A DNA stretch of 64,000 nt, from NCBI GenBank assembly GCA_963971425.1, contig OZ020525.1:16312187-16376186 (forward strand), in the 5' to 3' direction. Position numbers and translations under genes: made by a program. This document shows positions 9,932 to 20,385 of the stretch, piece after piece. Numbering within the stretch: position 1 is the stretch's first letter; each line of letters opens with the position of its first letter. The DNA comes from Bryoerythrophyllum caledonicum. Taxonomy: Eukaryota > Streptophyta > Bryopsida > Pottiales > Pottiaceae. The notes beneath the pieces are model-generated. The model searched no databases and was not told the origin of the DNA. It saw only the letters and a list, made by a program, of their open reading frames with translations.

Positions 9932-11048
9932 TCAAGGCAACGGGTTTTGAAGAACCCACTGTTCAAACAACTTCTCTCTCAAAGCTTCGCCATCTTCTTT
10001 TGCTCTCTCTACCTCACGAACAGTCGATAGTCTAATATTGTCAAATCGACGCTCAGTATCTAGAATCCGTGCATAATGACCTCCTGATTCTGGTAAGTTT
10101 TGTTGCTCACAAAAGTTATGCAACCAACAACAAGCTACAGTTATCCTAGCTCCTCTGTCAACTCTAGAGTTAAAGTTCTTAAGAATACGCCATCTATTCT
10201 TGAGAGACCCAAATGCATTCTCTATAACAATCCTACCGGAATTCATAGCATTATTGAACCTCTTCTTCTCTTCATCCCGTGTAGGCCTCTAGTTCTTTTG
10301 CAAATAAGTACGGATAGGATAGGCAGAATCACCTATCAAGTATGGAGTGCACAGCTTCCCTCGGACATCCACGACTGGCGCTTGCAAAATAGCGCGACTC
10401 CGAAGGCCACTATACAAGCTTGACACTTTGAATTGACCCCTATCGTGAACATCACCAGGTTGACCAGCGCACACATTCCAGAAAATCTTGTTCGAGTCAC
10501 AAACATCTTGTACAACAATGGAATGAAACTTCTTCCTGTTGAAGAAGTCACCTTCGGAAGGAGTGACACTTGTATCTGGTCGCGTAGAGAGAGGAATGTG
10601 TGTTCTTAATGCATGTACTGAACAACTTGTTTCTGTCACATAGGATGTCAGAGACTATGTGCACATACTTGCAAATGGTGGAACCTCCAACCTGAAAGCG
10701 ATCGGCCATGATGTCTGGAGATATACCATGAGCAAGCCTATATACTACTACAACAACAATCTTCTTCATCTCCAATTGGGGCCTAACCGGGTTTATAATT
10801 TATGATTGCACATAAGGTGTTAAAAGGGCAACCAATTCATCAAACGCTTGAGGGCTCATTCTATAGTTTTCCATGTGTCTCCAATAAAAAGATTCCTCAG
10901 TTTGTGCCCAAACTAGTGGCTCGACGTACCTCCAATGAGTTTCTTGCTTGGGCACCACCCACCACAGCCGTGGGGAATAAATATTCTCTGTGGCTATAAA
11001 GCATAAAAAGGGAAGAAAATGAACGAAACTTGTAGTGTCCATTGACAA
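9932..11048 (-). pseudogene. PIF/Harbinger DDE transposase, internally deleted
   Basis: Minus-strand frames read continuously as a Harbinger-type nuclease. N-terminal part (11048-10800): FDELVALLTPYVQ. Helix-turn-helix part (10775-10650): LAHGISPDIMADRFQVGGST. Catalytic part (10600-10289): VVQDVCDSNKIFWNVCAGQPG and LIGDSAYP. C-terminal part (10246-9932): IVIENAFGSLKNRWRIL with the acidic residue of the DDE triad. The frame changes between 10640 and 10550. The stretch that normally carries the first catalytic Asp (the AIDGTHI region) is reduced to RTHIPL, so a deletion of some tens of codons removed it. The copy should be inactive. A partner DNA-binding gene lies downstream at 8760-9420. Confidence 0.85.
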
Positions 11049-12745
11049 TCAGGTCGTTGACCTTGGGGTGCTCAACACAGGAAATGGTACTATGGGACTT
11101 GTTAGTGGCATTGTGGAATTGCCTCCTAACATTGACAGGACCATCCAGATAATTGGAACCGCACCAACGAGAATAGGGTCCATTGTAGCGTAGAAGCACC
11201 TATGGCACATAAGAGAAGAGAAAGCACCATGTAAATGCACGGGAACATTGTAATACTCATGTTAAATTGTAAACTAGTGATTGCATGATCGAAACTACGG
11301 CATGAAATTCCACTTATGAAAATTGCACACTCCTCACTCAGTGTTAGTGTTAAGATGGAGCTATATACCGTAAGGAAATAGAGCTACAAATTCTACGGAA
11401 ACCAAAATATAAGAGAGAGCAAATACCACAAATATATATTAAATATATTAGCTATGGAAAAGTGTCTTCAACTCTGTAGGAGAGTTGCCTTATATACTTT
11501 CCTCCCACCAAAGAAGGTATTGTAAACTATAAGCTCACTTTACTTTGAGCGGATATAGAAACATAAGTTCCTTTTACCTTATGCAGATATAGAAACTACT
11601 GATCGTTTCTAGGTTGACTTTTACTTTAACAGTTAGTATTCTTACAGGGACAGAACCTTTCCAAAAAAGTTCAAAATGGGAGAAAGAAGCAATGAACAAA
11701 GCTTAAACATAAACACGAAAATCAATTAGAATAAAAATGGAATAAATTGCATATGGAGCTCCAAATTCAAACCTGAAAATCCAAAAAGTTTAACCTCTAA
11801 AGGACCAAGTGTCAAAAATGGGCTTTTTGAAAGTTTGGTCACGCTCCTATGCTTTCAATTTCCAACATTCCTCTTTGAAATTCTTACCATAGAAAGGCAT
11901 TACCAAGACCTTAGAGGGAAAATAAATTTTTCCTAAATTGGACATTTGATGAAAAAGTTATAGGGTTTTGAATTTCAAATGGGGAGAGCGGGCACCTCGG
12001 GCACCTCTAAAAACTTATGCTAGGACACTCTATTGAATGTGAGATTTTCAATACTCCCAAGTAATATTGTTCCCCTTCATATTGTCAAAAAAAGTTCTTG
12101 TCTTTAGTGAAAAATAGAATACCAACTCAAGTCAAACATTTTCACACATTGTCACTCATTGTTGGGCAAGGTACCAAAAAAACTTCTTCTTTTCCACATA
12201 AATCCTAGATATCTTTATATTTTATATTTTATATTTTTTCCACAACAATATGTGGTGTAAACCTTCATGTTGACCATTCGAATTATCAATCTAAAACATA
12301 TAAAAATCACAAAAAATTAAAGTGTGAATTAACAAATTTCGAACCTCCACTCCTTGCACAATTGTTTTGAATATGCTACACCCCTCCTCTACCTCTAAAA
12401 ATTGGTGTGTAAGGAACTAACATCATGCTTAACAAGATGGTAATGGATTTTGACCTTGTGTAGTGCAAAATTTTGACACCAAGTGAAGCCAAAGTCTACT
12501 GATCCACATAATGAAGGGACAAATATGAACCATTTGCTTGACTTCAAACACTATAATCTTTCAATCCGTGTGGTCAAAGTTTATGAAAGTTTGTGTGTAT
12601 ACTACTTGATGAGCCTTAATTGAGATCCTACGGTCAGAACTAGAAATCAAAGTTTTTATTTCCTTCCTTGTTCATTGCACTAGAATCCAACAATTTTGAA
12701 GTGTTTTTGGTGTAAAACTATCACGGTAACTTAGGGGTTAATCAG
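11049..12745. other. Long AT-rich intergenic stretch
   Basis: No gene or exon-like block is recognised on either strand. The ORFs at 11049-11240 (-) and 10897-11199 (-) have no domain. The first few hundred bases may still belong to the Harbinger element. Confidence 0.35.
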
Positions 12746-12815
12746 CTGCAAGAGAAACCCTGCAAGAGAAACATAGAAGAGAAACAAAGAAGAGAAACAA
12801 AGAAGAGAAATAGAG
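12746..12815 (+). repeat. AGAAGAGAAACAA microsatellite
   Basis: Imperfect tandem repeats of about 13 bp, built on AGAAGAGAAACAA and GCAAGAGAAAC. They make an open but low-complexity frame on the minus strand (12738-12990), which is not a gene. Confidence 0.8.
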
Positions 12816-13022
12816 CTCTGAAATCAAGATAAATAGAGAAGAGAAATATTTTTGGAGGGTTAAAACCGAGGCAAGGGCGGGGTAAACAAGGTGAGGGGGG
12901 TGGGGAAATTCTAAACCATGTGTGGGTTTGCCCAATTCTGAACCAAATTCTTAACCAAATTCGGTGGCATATTCTAAACCAATTTCTCAATCATGTGCGT
13001 GGGCCTACTGCTGGCAATGCTC

Positions 13023-13374
13023 TAAGGGCATGTTTACACTAACTTGGTGAAGAAGTGCACCGGTTGGTCAAGAAGGCATGCCCAAGACATGGTTATTTGA
13101 GGCAAGGGAGTTCTCCGGAGGCCATGTTTCTTGTCCGAGGCTCTGAGCTCGCCCAAGAAACTTGACCTCCGGAGAACCTCCCCTCCAAAAAGTGTTGCCA
13201 CATTGGCAGCCATGTCATTTTTTCATCCATGCACAAAGTTCTCCACCGGAGGACTCTTGGCCGTAGTGTAAATCCCCATCGGAGAAGAGCGTCACTCTTG
13301 GCCAATCAAATTTCAGAATTCCCCTAGAATTCATGACCGGAAGACTTCTCCACCGTAATGTAAACTGGCCCTAA
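13023..13374. mobile_element. MITE with GGGC...TGTTTACA-type ends
   Basis: Inverted ends AGGGCATGTTTACACTAACT (from 13025) and TAATGTAAACTGGCCCT (to 13372) bound a 348-bp non-coding segment. A second TGTAAAT motif sits at 13267. The central part is strongly self-complementary around CTCCGGAGG and CCTCCGGAGAA. No clean target duplication was found. The ends resemble those of the element at 58674-59376 (GGGGCTGTTTACAT), so the two may share a superfamily, possibly hAT or Harbinger. Confidence 0.6.
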
Positions 13375-13703
13375 GTTCTTGGGAATGATGATGGAAAGCC
13401 TTTTCTCAGTGAAACTCGGAGACTCCATGGCCGCCTCCGAACTCTCATTTTGCTCTGCAATGAGTAGTTCTCTATCAATGTCCTCTCCCTCGGGTCCTCT
13501 TTCTTAGTTGTTTGTTTGCTTTTCACTTCTGTTAGAAACCTGTTCATGACTTCAGTGGAAGCTTGTTATTTGACCGCAGACCTTAGTGCTGATTCGAGGT
13601 CATGGCGTTGTTCCTTTGAGATGGTACTTAATCGCGGAAGATCGAACGAGATCTAATTACTGAAGTGACTTCATCGCCAACTGCCATGAGTATGAGCCGG
13701 CGA
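13375..13703 (+). promoter_or_regulatory. Upstream region of the tandem vWA pair
   Basis: About 330 bases precede the duplicated unit. This is the likely promoter and leader of the truncated vWA copy. The kinase-bearing copy has lost this context and instead carries the duplicate's own coding end as its upstream sequence. No specific motif was assigned. Confidence 0.35.
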
Positions 13704-16193
13704 GCTCCTGTCGAGTACTAGGTTCTGTTTGGTTTTTGTTTGCTAAGCCCTTGAGTCGAAGCCCTTGGTTGCAGAATCGTCCTCTTCCTCGCGTTCATCG
13801 AAGGGAATCGGCATGTCCTCACCTTCGCATTTCGGACCGCTGTCCACGAGGTCGACGAGTGCGACGTACCATGGAGAGAGAGAGTTCCCCGCGTCGATGT
13901 TCGTCGAAGACTTCGAGGCCTTCCAGGCTGAGGGGACGAACGTGTTCGAGAAGCGAGCTGCGGCCGAGTATTCAGTGCTGCCCCGGAGCGGTGAACCCGC
14001 ATACTTTCATTTTCTGCTGGACGGGTCCGGGAGCACATACAAGAGAGTGGAGACGGGCGACAAGAAGCGCGTGTACGAGCACCTGCTGAGGAATCTCGAG
14101 CACCTCGTGGAGTGCGGGGTTACCCTGCGGCCGCACGACGTGATCTACGTGTGGACGTTCAACACGCGCGTGCAGCTGCTGTGCCGCGCGGAGCGACGTA
14201 GCCTCCGCGCGCACCTTCCCGACATCCGCGCCGCATACAAGCGCGAGTTCGACGACACCACGAAGTACTACCGACAGACGCGCCTGTATGACGCGATCGG
14301 CGCCGTGATGGCGACGATCCGGGAGGAGTACCTTAGGCACAAGGAGGCGGACTTCTTCCTGGTGGCGTTCACGGGCGGCGAGGACATCGGGAGCGAGACG
14401 AAGACCCTGAACTCCATGGTGGACGACCTGAACTCCATCGGCGGCAGGCTGCACACGGTCTTCATCACGGCCAACATGTCGCCCGCGTCGGAGCTCTACC
14501 AGCGGCTGGAGAGTCAGCAGAACGAGATCATGCACGTGGACTGCGAGAAGACGGAGCCGGACGACATCACCAGGGCTTTCAACACGCTGCGTGGGCTCAT
14601 CAAGGTGAAGCTCGTGGTGATCCACCAGCGTGGGGACGAGATGCACTTGACGAGCGTGGCCAACTATGGGTACAACACCCTCGACGCGGCGGAGAGGATG
14701 ATGCTCACGCTGCAGTCGTTGCCCAGAGAAACCTCCATGTTGGATGGCTTGAGCCAGATGAGAGGTTGGAACTCCAGAGCTCATTCATCGCATAAGAGCT
14801 CGATAGAACTCACGCTGCAGCCGGATATGCCCTTGCCGATTGAGTGGATGCAGAATAAAGTCGGTAAGACCAGGTCAGAGCAAGTAAGTGGTGAAGTTAC
14901 ACTAGGGGAGTCATCGCATATTTCTGCTCCTGTCGAGTACTAGGTTCTGTTTGGTTTTTGTTTGCTAAGCCCTTGAGTCGAAGCCCTTGGTTGCAGAATC
15001 GTCCTCTTCCTCGCGTTCATCGAAGGGGATCGGCATGTCCTCTTCCTCGCGTTCATCGAAGGGAATCGGCATGTCCTCACCTTCGCATTTCGGACCGCTG
15101 TCCACGAGGTCGACGAATGCGACGTACCATGGAGAGAGAGAGTTCCCCGCGTCGATGTTCGTCGAAGACTTCAAGGCCTTCCAGGCTGAGGGGACGAACG
15201 TGCTCGTGGATCGAGCTGCGGCCGAGTATTCACTTGCCCCCGAGCTGCTCCAGAGCGTCGAACCCGCATACAACTTCCATTTTCTGCTGGACGGGTCCGG
15301 GAGCACATACAAGAGAGTGGAGACGGGCAACAAGAAGCGCGTGTACAAGCACCTGTTGAGGAATCTCGAGCACCTCGTGGAGTGCGGGGACACCCTGCGG
15401 CCGCACGACGTGATCTACGTGTGGACGTTCAACACGCGCGTGCAGCTGCTGTGCCGCGCGGAGCGGCGTAGCCTCCGCGCGCACCTTCCCGACATCCGCG
15501 CCGCATACAAGCGCGAGTTCGACGACACCACGAAGTACTACCGACAGACGCGCCTGTATGACGCGATCGGCGCCGTGATGGCGACGATCCGGGAGGAGTA
15601 CCTTAGGCACAAGGAAGCGGACTTCTTCCTGGTGGCGTTCACGGGCGGCGAGGACATCGGGAGCGAGACGAAGAACCTGGACTCCATGGTGGACGACCTG
15701 AACTCCATCGGCGGCAGGCTGCACACGGTCTTCATCACGGCCAACATGGCGCCCACGTCGGAGCTCTACCAGCGGCTGGAGAGTCAGCAGAACGAGATCA
15801 TGCACGTGGACTGCGAGAAGATGGAGCCGCACGACGTCACCAGGGCTTTCAACACGCTGCGCAAGCACATCAAGGTGATGCTCGTGGACATCCACCTGCG
15901 CGGGGGCGAGATCCACGTGACGAGCGTGGCCACCTTTGGGAACATCAACTTCGACGCGCAGAGGAGGATGCTCACGCTGCAGTCGTTGCCCAGAGAAACC
16001 TCCATGTTGGATGGCTTGAGCCAGATGAGAGGTTGGAACTCCAGAGCTCATTCATCGCATAAGAGCTCGATAGAACTCACGCTGCAGCCGGATGTGCCCT
16101 TGCCGATTGATTGGATGCAGAATAAAGTCGGTAAGACCAGGTCAGAGCAAGTAAGTGGTGAAGTTACACTAGGGGAGTCATCGCATATTTCTG
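13704..16193 (+). repeat. 1.2-kb tandem duplication of a vWA gene 5' part
   Basis: Sequence from 13704 (GCTCCTGTCGAGTACTAGG) recurs from 14926 with an offset of 1,222 bp and very high identity through the vWA domain. The join is visible where HISA in the first copy runs straight into the upstream sequence of the second copy (codons for PVEY, then stop), while the second copy continues with NTVREIKN. The second copy also has an extra 36-bp unit (ATGTCCTCTTCCTCGCGTTC and following) near 15035-15070, which doubles the start codon. Confidence 0.9.
13813..14943 (+). CDS. Truncated vWA protein (duplicate lacking the kinase)
   Basis: A 376-residue open frame starts at the first in-frame ATG (MSSPSHFGP); the upstream frame has only a TTG and then a stop. 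The vWA MIDAS is partly altered: DGSGS is kept and a TRLYDAI Thr is present, but the TDG motif is TGG (FLVAFTGGED). The protein matches residues 13 to about 385 of its neighbour at 15035 and then ends after HISAPVEY because the tandem duplication joins here. It therefore lacks the coiled coil and kinase. If translated it would be a vWA-only version that could compete for the same partners. Whether it is expressed is unknown. Confidence 0.75.
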   Translation: MSSPSHFGPLSTRSTSATYHGEREFPASMFVEDFEAFQAEGTNVFEKRAAAEYSVLPRSGEPAYFHFLLDGSGSTYKRVETGDKKRVYEHLLRNLEHLVECGVTLRPHDVIYVWTFNTRVQLLCRAERRSLRAHLPDIRAAYKREFDDTTKYYRQTRLYDAIGAVMATIREEYLRHKEADFFLVAFTGGEDIGSETKTLNSMVDDLNSIGGRLHTVFITANMSPASELYQRLESQQNEIMHVDCEKTEPDDITRAFNTLRGLIKVKLVVIHQRGDEMHLTSVANYGYNTLDAAERMMLTLQSLPRETSMLDGLSQMRGWNSRAHSSHKSSIELTLQPDMPLPIEWMQNKVGKTRSEQVSGEVTLGESSHISAPVEY

Positions 16194-18125
16194 CCAACAC
16201 CGTTAGAGAGATCAAGAACGAGAATATCACCCAGAGATTGCCACACGACCGGGAGCAATTTGAGCAGGTGGAGGAGAATGTCGAGCAGTTAGAGCGGAAG
16301 AATGTGAAGTTGCAGTCAGAGCAGGAGATTGCCAAAGAACAGCAGGAGCAGGCCGAGACTGTCAAAGAAGAGCTGGAGCAGAAGATTGTCGAAGACCAGC
16401 GGGAGCAGGAGATTGCCAAAGATCAGCATGGACAGGGGATTGTCAAATATCAGCATGAGCAGGGTTTTGTTAAAGATCAGGAGGAGCATGAGGAGAATGT
16501 CAAGGACCAGATGGAGCAGGAGATTACTAAAGAACAGCAGGAACAGCAGGCCGAGATTGTCAAAGAACAGCAGCCCGAGCAGGACATGCAGCTAGAGCAG
16601 CTGGGGAAAGGTACTACATTTGAATATGAAGTCCATCTGTTGGAAGAGATTTTGTGTAAAAGCATGGAATGCGTGTCTTATTTATCGTTATGATTAACCA
16701 GTGAAGAATATTATGGGAATGGCTGTGAGAGGCAAAAGAAACCTGTAGGCTCCTATCTTGTGAAACTCTCAGCATATGTTCTGTCAGGCCTTGTCATGAA
16801 TCGCAGAGGATGTGTGGAAGAGGAGGAAGGTCGAAGGCCGTGGCCTGGATCCGAGCACTTCTACAACTTCCTCGTTATCTTCAATATCCTCCTCGTAAGT
16901 GAAACCTCCTGATAGACCGACGACATTCTCTGCGATGAATTTGTGCAAATGAAGGTCACTGTGAACTCAGGGTGTTAAGGCCATTGCGTTGAAAGCTATC
17001 CCTCAATTGTTGGTTTATCACTCGGAAAGGATATCTGGAATGGACTGGTCAGCAACTAAGTATGTGACTGTCGAATTGTTACAGGAACCCCTTTCAAACA
17101 CAGTGGCATTCTTGGTCAACCAAGGGAAATTTACTCTCGGCCTATTGGCGATATGGTTACAAATTCGTGCCGGAACTTCCAACCAATTTTGTCACAAGGG
17201 TAGGGTGAAGTCTAAGGATTTGATATTGGGGCGTTTTCTTGGACAAGGGTGCTCTGGAATCTTTTACGAAACTTTATGGTCAGGTTTACATGAGAGCACT
17301 GGCAGGCTTGCACGGAAACTCTTCCCAGGAGTTCCGAGTGATGTCTTCGCAAGTGAAGTGGCTCCCCTAGTTGCGCTCAATGATCATCCAAATATTCTTA
17401 AGACCTACTGTTGGACTGTTGACAACAGAAGTTGTTCGCTCGTTATGGAATATGTCAGAGACAACCTCTCTAGTGTTGTACGAAAGAGGAAGGGCGCCGC
17501 CTCGAACTTGATTGGTACAAGTTCCGCCCCATTCAAATTGCTTGAAGCCATGGACATTGTGTTGCAGATTGCCAATGGTATTCAGCACTTGCATAGCAAC
17601 GACATCGCCCATGGCGACCTGAAGCCAAACAATATTCTAATCAACGAGGCGAAGATGTTGGTGAAGTTGGTCGACTTCGGTCTAGTCGAAACCAAAAAGA
17701 GGACCACTTTGGTTTCGCAGCACACTCGTGGTTCTCAGATTGTCGAATGGAGCGCTCCAGAACTCGTGGAAGATTACACCGACGACGGGATTGAAGACGA
17801 TGCTTCAAGTGTTTCATGTGACGAGAATCACCCGAAAATCTTGCTGGAAAAGACAGACAGTTACAGCTTCGCTTTGATATGCGTCTATGTTCTTGGCGGT
17901 AAAACGCGGAATGCAAATTTGTGCCCGAATGAGCAAATATCGATCCCTTCCGGATGTCCCGAAGCGTTGGCAACTTTGATATCGATGTGCTGGAGTGCTG
18001 AACCCATAGACCGGCCTGATTTCTCTGTTATTTGCAACATTTTGGAAGAGATTGTTAATGAGCTGAAGCAGCAGTTGGAAGAGACTGATGCCCTAGGGAA
18101 CCTCCAAGAATTTATAATAAGATGA
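15035..18125 (+). CDS. vWA - coiled coil - kinase fusion protein, three exons
   Basis: Predicted exons are 15035-16610, 16788-16894 and 16971-18125. Donors are AAAG|GTACTA and CCTC|GTAAGT; acceptors are GTCAG|GCC and CTCAG|GGT. Phases (1, then 0) agree across both joins and give 945 residues. The vWA part has DGSGS near residues 86-90, a Thr near 172 in QTRLYDAI, and TGG instead of TDG near 203. Residues about 385-525 are a Gln/Glu/Lys-rich coiled coil with imperfect repeats such as EQEIAKEQQEQ. A 36-residue linker exon follows (MNRRGCVEEEEGRRPWPG). The kinase has FLGQGCSG, the lysine in LARK near 677, HGDLKPNN near 775-782, DFG near 796 and SAPE. The start uses the first ATG after a stop; a second lies 12 codons on. 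The alternative is two separate genes, but the kinase exon alone has no ATG ahead of its linker, which favours fusion. Confidence 0.72.
16207..16610 (+). repeat. Coding repeat for Gln/Glu-rich coiled coil
   Basis: Imperfect repeats of about 33-36 bp (GAGCAGGAGATTGCCAAAGA and variants) encode units like EQEIAKDQ, EQAETVKEE and EQEITKEQ inside the fusion gene. The repeat nature suggests variable length between strains. Confidence 0.7.
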
Positions 18126-18187
18126 GAAGGTCAGTTAGTTATCCACCCAAGAATTGCTGACCGCGTGAGAATCATCTAACTGTATTG

Positions 18188-19524
18188 TACAGTGGGGTCC
18201 AAAAATAATTCGAATTTTTTTGCTTATGTACGTTTCCACACTACACTGCTGCCAACTTTGACGCCCTCCTCAGGGCTGAAAATTTGTCAATTTACCATGA
18301 AATTTTGGCACCAGATAATTTCTATGTTAAAAAAATGTGTGCCAAATTTCAAGTCCAGATGATAAATACAAAAAAAGATATTCAAAATCTACCAAGATGT
18401 GTAGTTGTGAGCCATTCACAGCTGCCAACTTTGACATCCTCCCTAGGGCTGATTATTTTTTAATTTACCTTGAAATTTTTGGCACAAGATCATCTCTATG
18501 TTTATAATAAGTGTGCCAAATTCCAAGGCCACATGTAGAATACAAAAAAGGATATTCAAAATTGTTTCTCATAACTACATATTTTGGTAGATTTTGAAGA
18601 TGGTTATTTGTATTCATCTTCTGGCCTTGAATTTTTGCACACATGTCGTCAACATGGAGATGATCTTGTGCCAATAGTTTCATGGTCAATTAAAAAAAAT
18701 TCCGACCTAAGCAGGGTGCCAAAGTTGGCAATAGTGAAATCGTTTCCCTAATTGTTTCTCACAACTACACATGTTGGTAGATTTAGATTTGTTTCTTTTC
18801 TTTTGTGGATCTTTTGGACTTGAAATTAAACACACGTATAATCAACATAGAGATGGTCTTATGTCCAAAATATCATGGGAAAAAATAAAAAATTGAATCC
18901 TTGGGAGGGTGTCAAAGTTGGCAGCAATGAAATGTTTCTCACAACTATGCATGTTGGTAGATGTCAAAAATCTTTTGATATGTAGATATTTTGGCCTTCA
19001 TATTTGGCATGCATGTGATCAACATGGAGGCAGTCTCATGTAAAACATTTCATGGGAAAACACAAAAAATTCAATCCTTGGGAGTGTGTCAAAATTGGCT
19101 AGAAGTGAAATGTTTCTCACAACTACACATGTTGCTAGATTTTGAATTAGTTTTATTTGTGTGGATCTTTTGGGCTTGAAATTTTTCTAATATGTAATCA
19201 ACATAGAAGTGGTCTCATGCTAAAAAATTTATGGGCAAAATCAATTCTTTCAATCCTTCGGAGGGTGTCAAAGTTGGCAGCTGTGAAACTTTTCTTACAA
19301 CTATCCCATGTTGGGAAATCTTGGATATCTTTTTTTGTATAAATCTCTTGGCCTTGAAATTTGGCGCACATGTTTTCAACATAGAATTGATCTTGTGCCA
19401 AAAATATCATGGTAAATTGACAATTTTTCAGCCCTCAGGAGGGCGCCAACGTTGGTAGCAGGAGGGCGCCAACGTTGATACGTACATAAGCAAAAAATTC
19501 GAACTATTTTTGGACCCCACTGTA
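18188..19524. mobile_element. Foldback-like TIR element made of ~175-bp subrepeats
   Basis: The core at 18190-19522 (1,333 bp) begins CAGTGGGGTCCAAAAATA and ends with the inverse, with TA on each side. The inverted ends extend for about 120 bp or more, including ATTTACCATGAAATTTTGGC and its inverse near 19400. The interior is six related units of about 175 bp, recognisable by GTCAAAGTTGGCAG and its complement at about 18251, 18421, 18708, 18910, 19087 and 19266, with a further match near 19440. The first two are inverted relative to the rest, so the element can fold on itself around 18560-18620. CAGT ends with TA targets fit the Tc1/Mariner or pogo group. It lies just after the stop of the kinase gene and encodes nothing. 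Confidence 0.8.
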
Positions 19525-20385
19525 CTGTACAGTATTATTTAGGCATCTCGGCATGACCAGTGTCCTGCTTGAGTACGGAGCTGAGGTTAACGTGTGGCTT
19601 TGGCAAGGATGATACTTTGGAATGACTGCTGACATACAGGACCGGCGGATCACGGTGGCATTCTCTATTTTGAATTGGGCAAATTTACATAATGTGAGAA
19701 GCAGCAACAGGGAGTTGCAAACATAGAGTTGGTACTACAGTATAGTAGACTTATCTTCTGCCACAAGGAATAGTGGACCCATCAGTGATACGAGTATCAT
19801 AATCGCAAAGGATGGCAGTTGATTGGCTAGCCCTTACCCAGCAGAAATGGTGCAAGTTCGTTCTCTGCTACGTTGCGTAGCTGATTCTGCAAGGCTTCTG
19901 GAGACGTGTGCCCTCTGGTTTGGCCTCTAGAGCAGTTTCATAAGGTCCTGAAAACGCATTACCATGAGGCAGATAAATTACGTAGCAAATTGAATCATGA
20001 TCAATATTATAACGGATGTATCTTCAACAATTGGCTCACAAAGTACAAAATCTGCGCATTCTCAAATGAATCAAACATATTGTACAAACGTCAATGAATC
20101 TCTGCTACATCCAAGTCATCATTACGCCCAGACTCAAGATTCCAAGGAAGAATCAACTAAGTCTTCCAAACAAGCTTATAAAATTCGGCATCCCTGCTCA
20201 AAATAACTATGCAACATCCCGAATTAGAGCCCGTCAATGTGACTTCACTCGTCTCAAATTTGCACTGCAACTTCACAAAACAGGACTCGCCGTCTTCTAG
20301 GTCGAATTTCCAGCGCCCGGAACCAGAAACTTCAAAAATCTTTCGTGCTTAAGGTCTTCCCCACAGGGAGGATGAGTCAAACTAA
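19525..20385. other. Intergenic, no gene recognised
   Basis: Short frames only (19906-20097, 19997-20206 and 20094-20300, +), with no domain. The right part should include the 3' UTR of the small minus-strand gene at 20386. Confidence 0.35.

Noticed and set aside
12738..12990. Phe/Leu-rich minus-strand frames near 12.8 kb
   Set aside because: They come from translation of the AGAAGAGAAACAA microsatellite.
14987..15034. Upstream TTG as start of the fused vWA-kinase gene
   Set aside because: The frame opened there by a TTG is preceded by an in-frame stop, and plant nuclear genes rarely start at TTG; the ATG at 15035 is used instead.
13972..16051. Minus-strand frames of 270 codons antisense to the tandem vWA genes
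   Set aside because: They mirror the GC-rich vWA coding sequence in the complementary frame and show no domain; they are duplicated only because the vWA genes are.
16989..18125. Kinase as an independent gene starting at 16989
   Set aside because: The first codon there is TTG, the coding frame continues upstream to an acceptor at 16970, and the phase-matched exon at 16788 links it to the vWA exon.
18240..19510. Possible CRISPR-like or satellite array because of regular spacing
   Set aside because: The units are long, imperfect and in two orientations within TIRs flanked by TA, which fits a foldback transposon.
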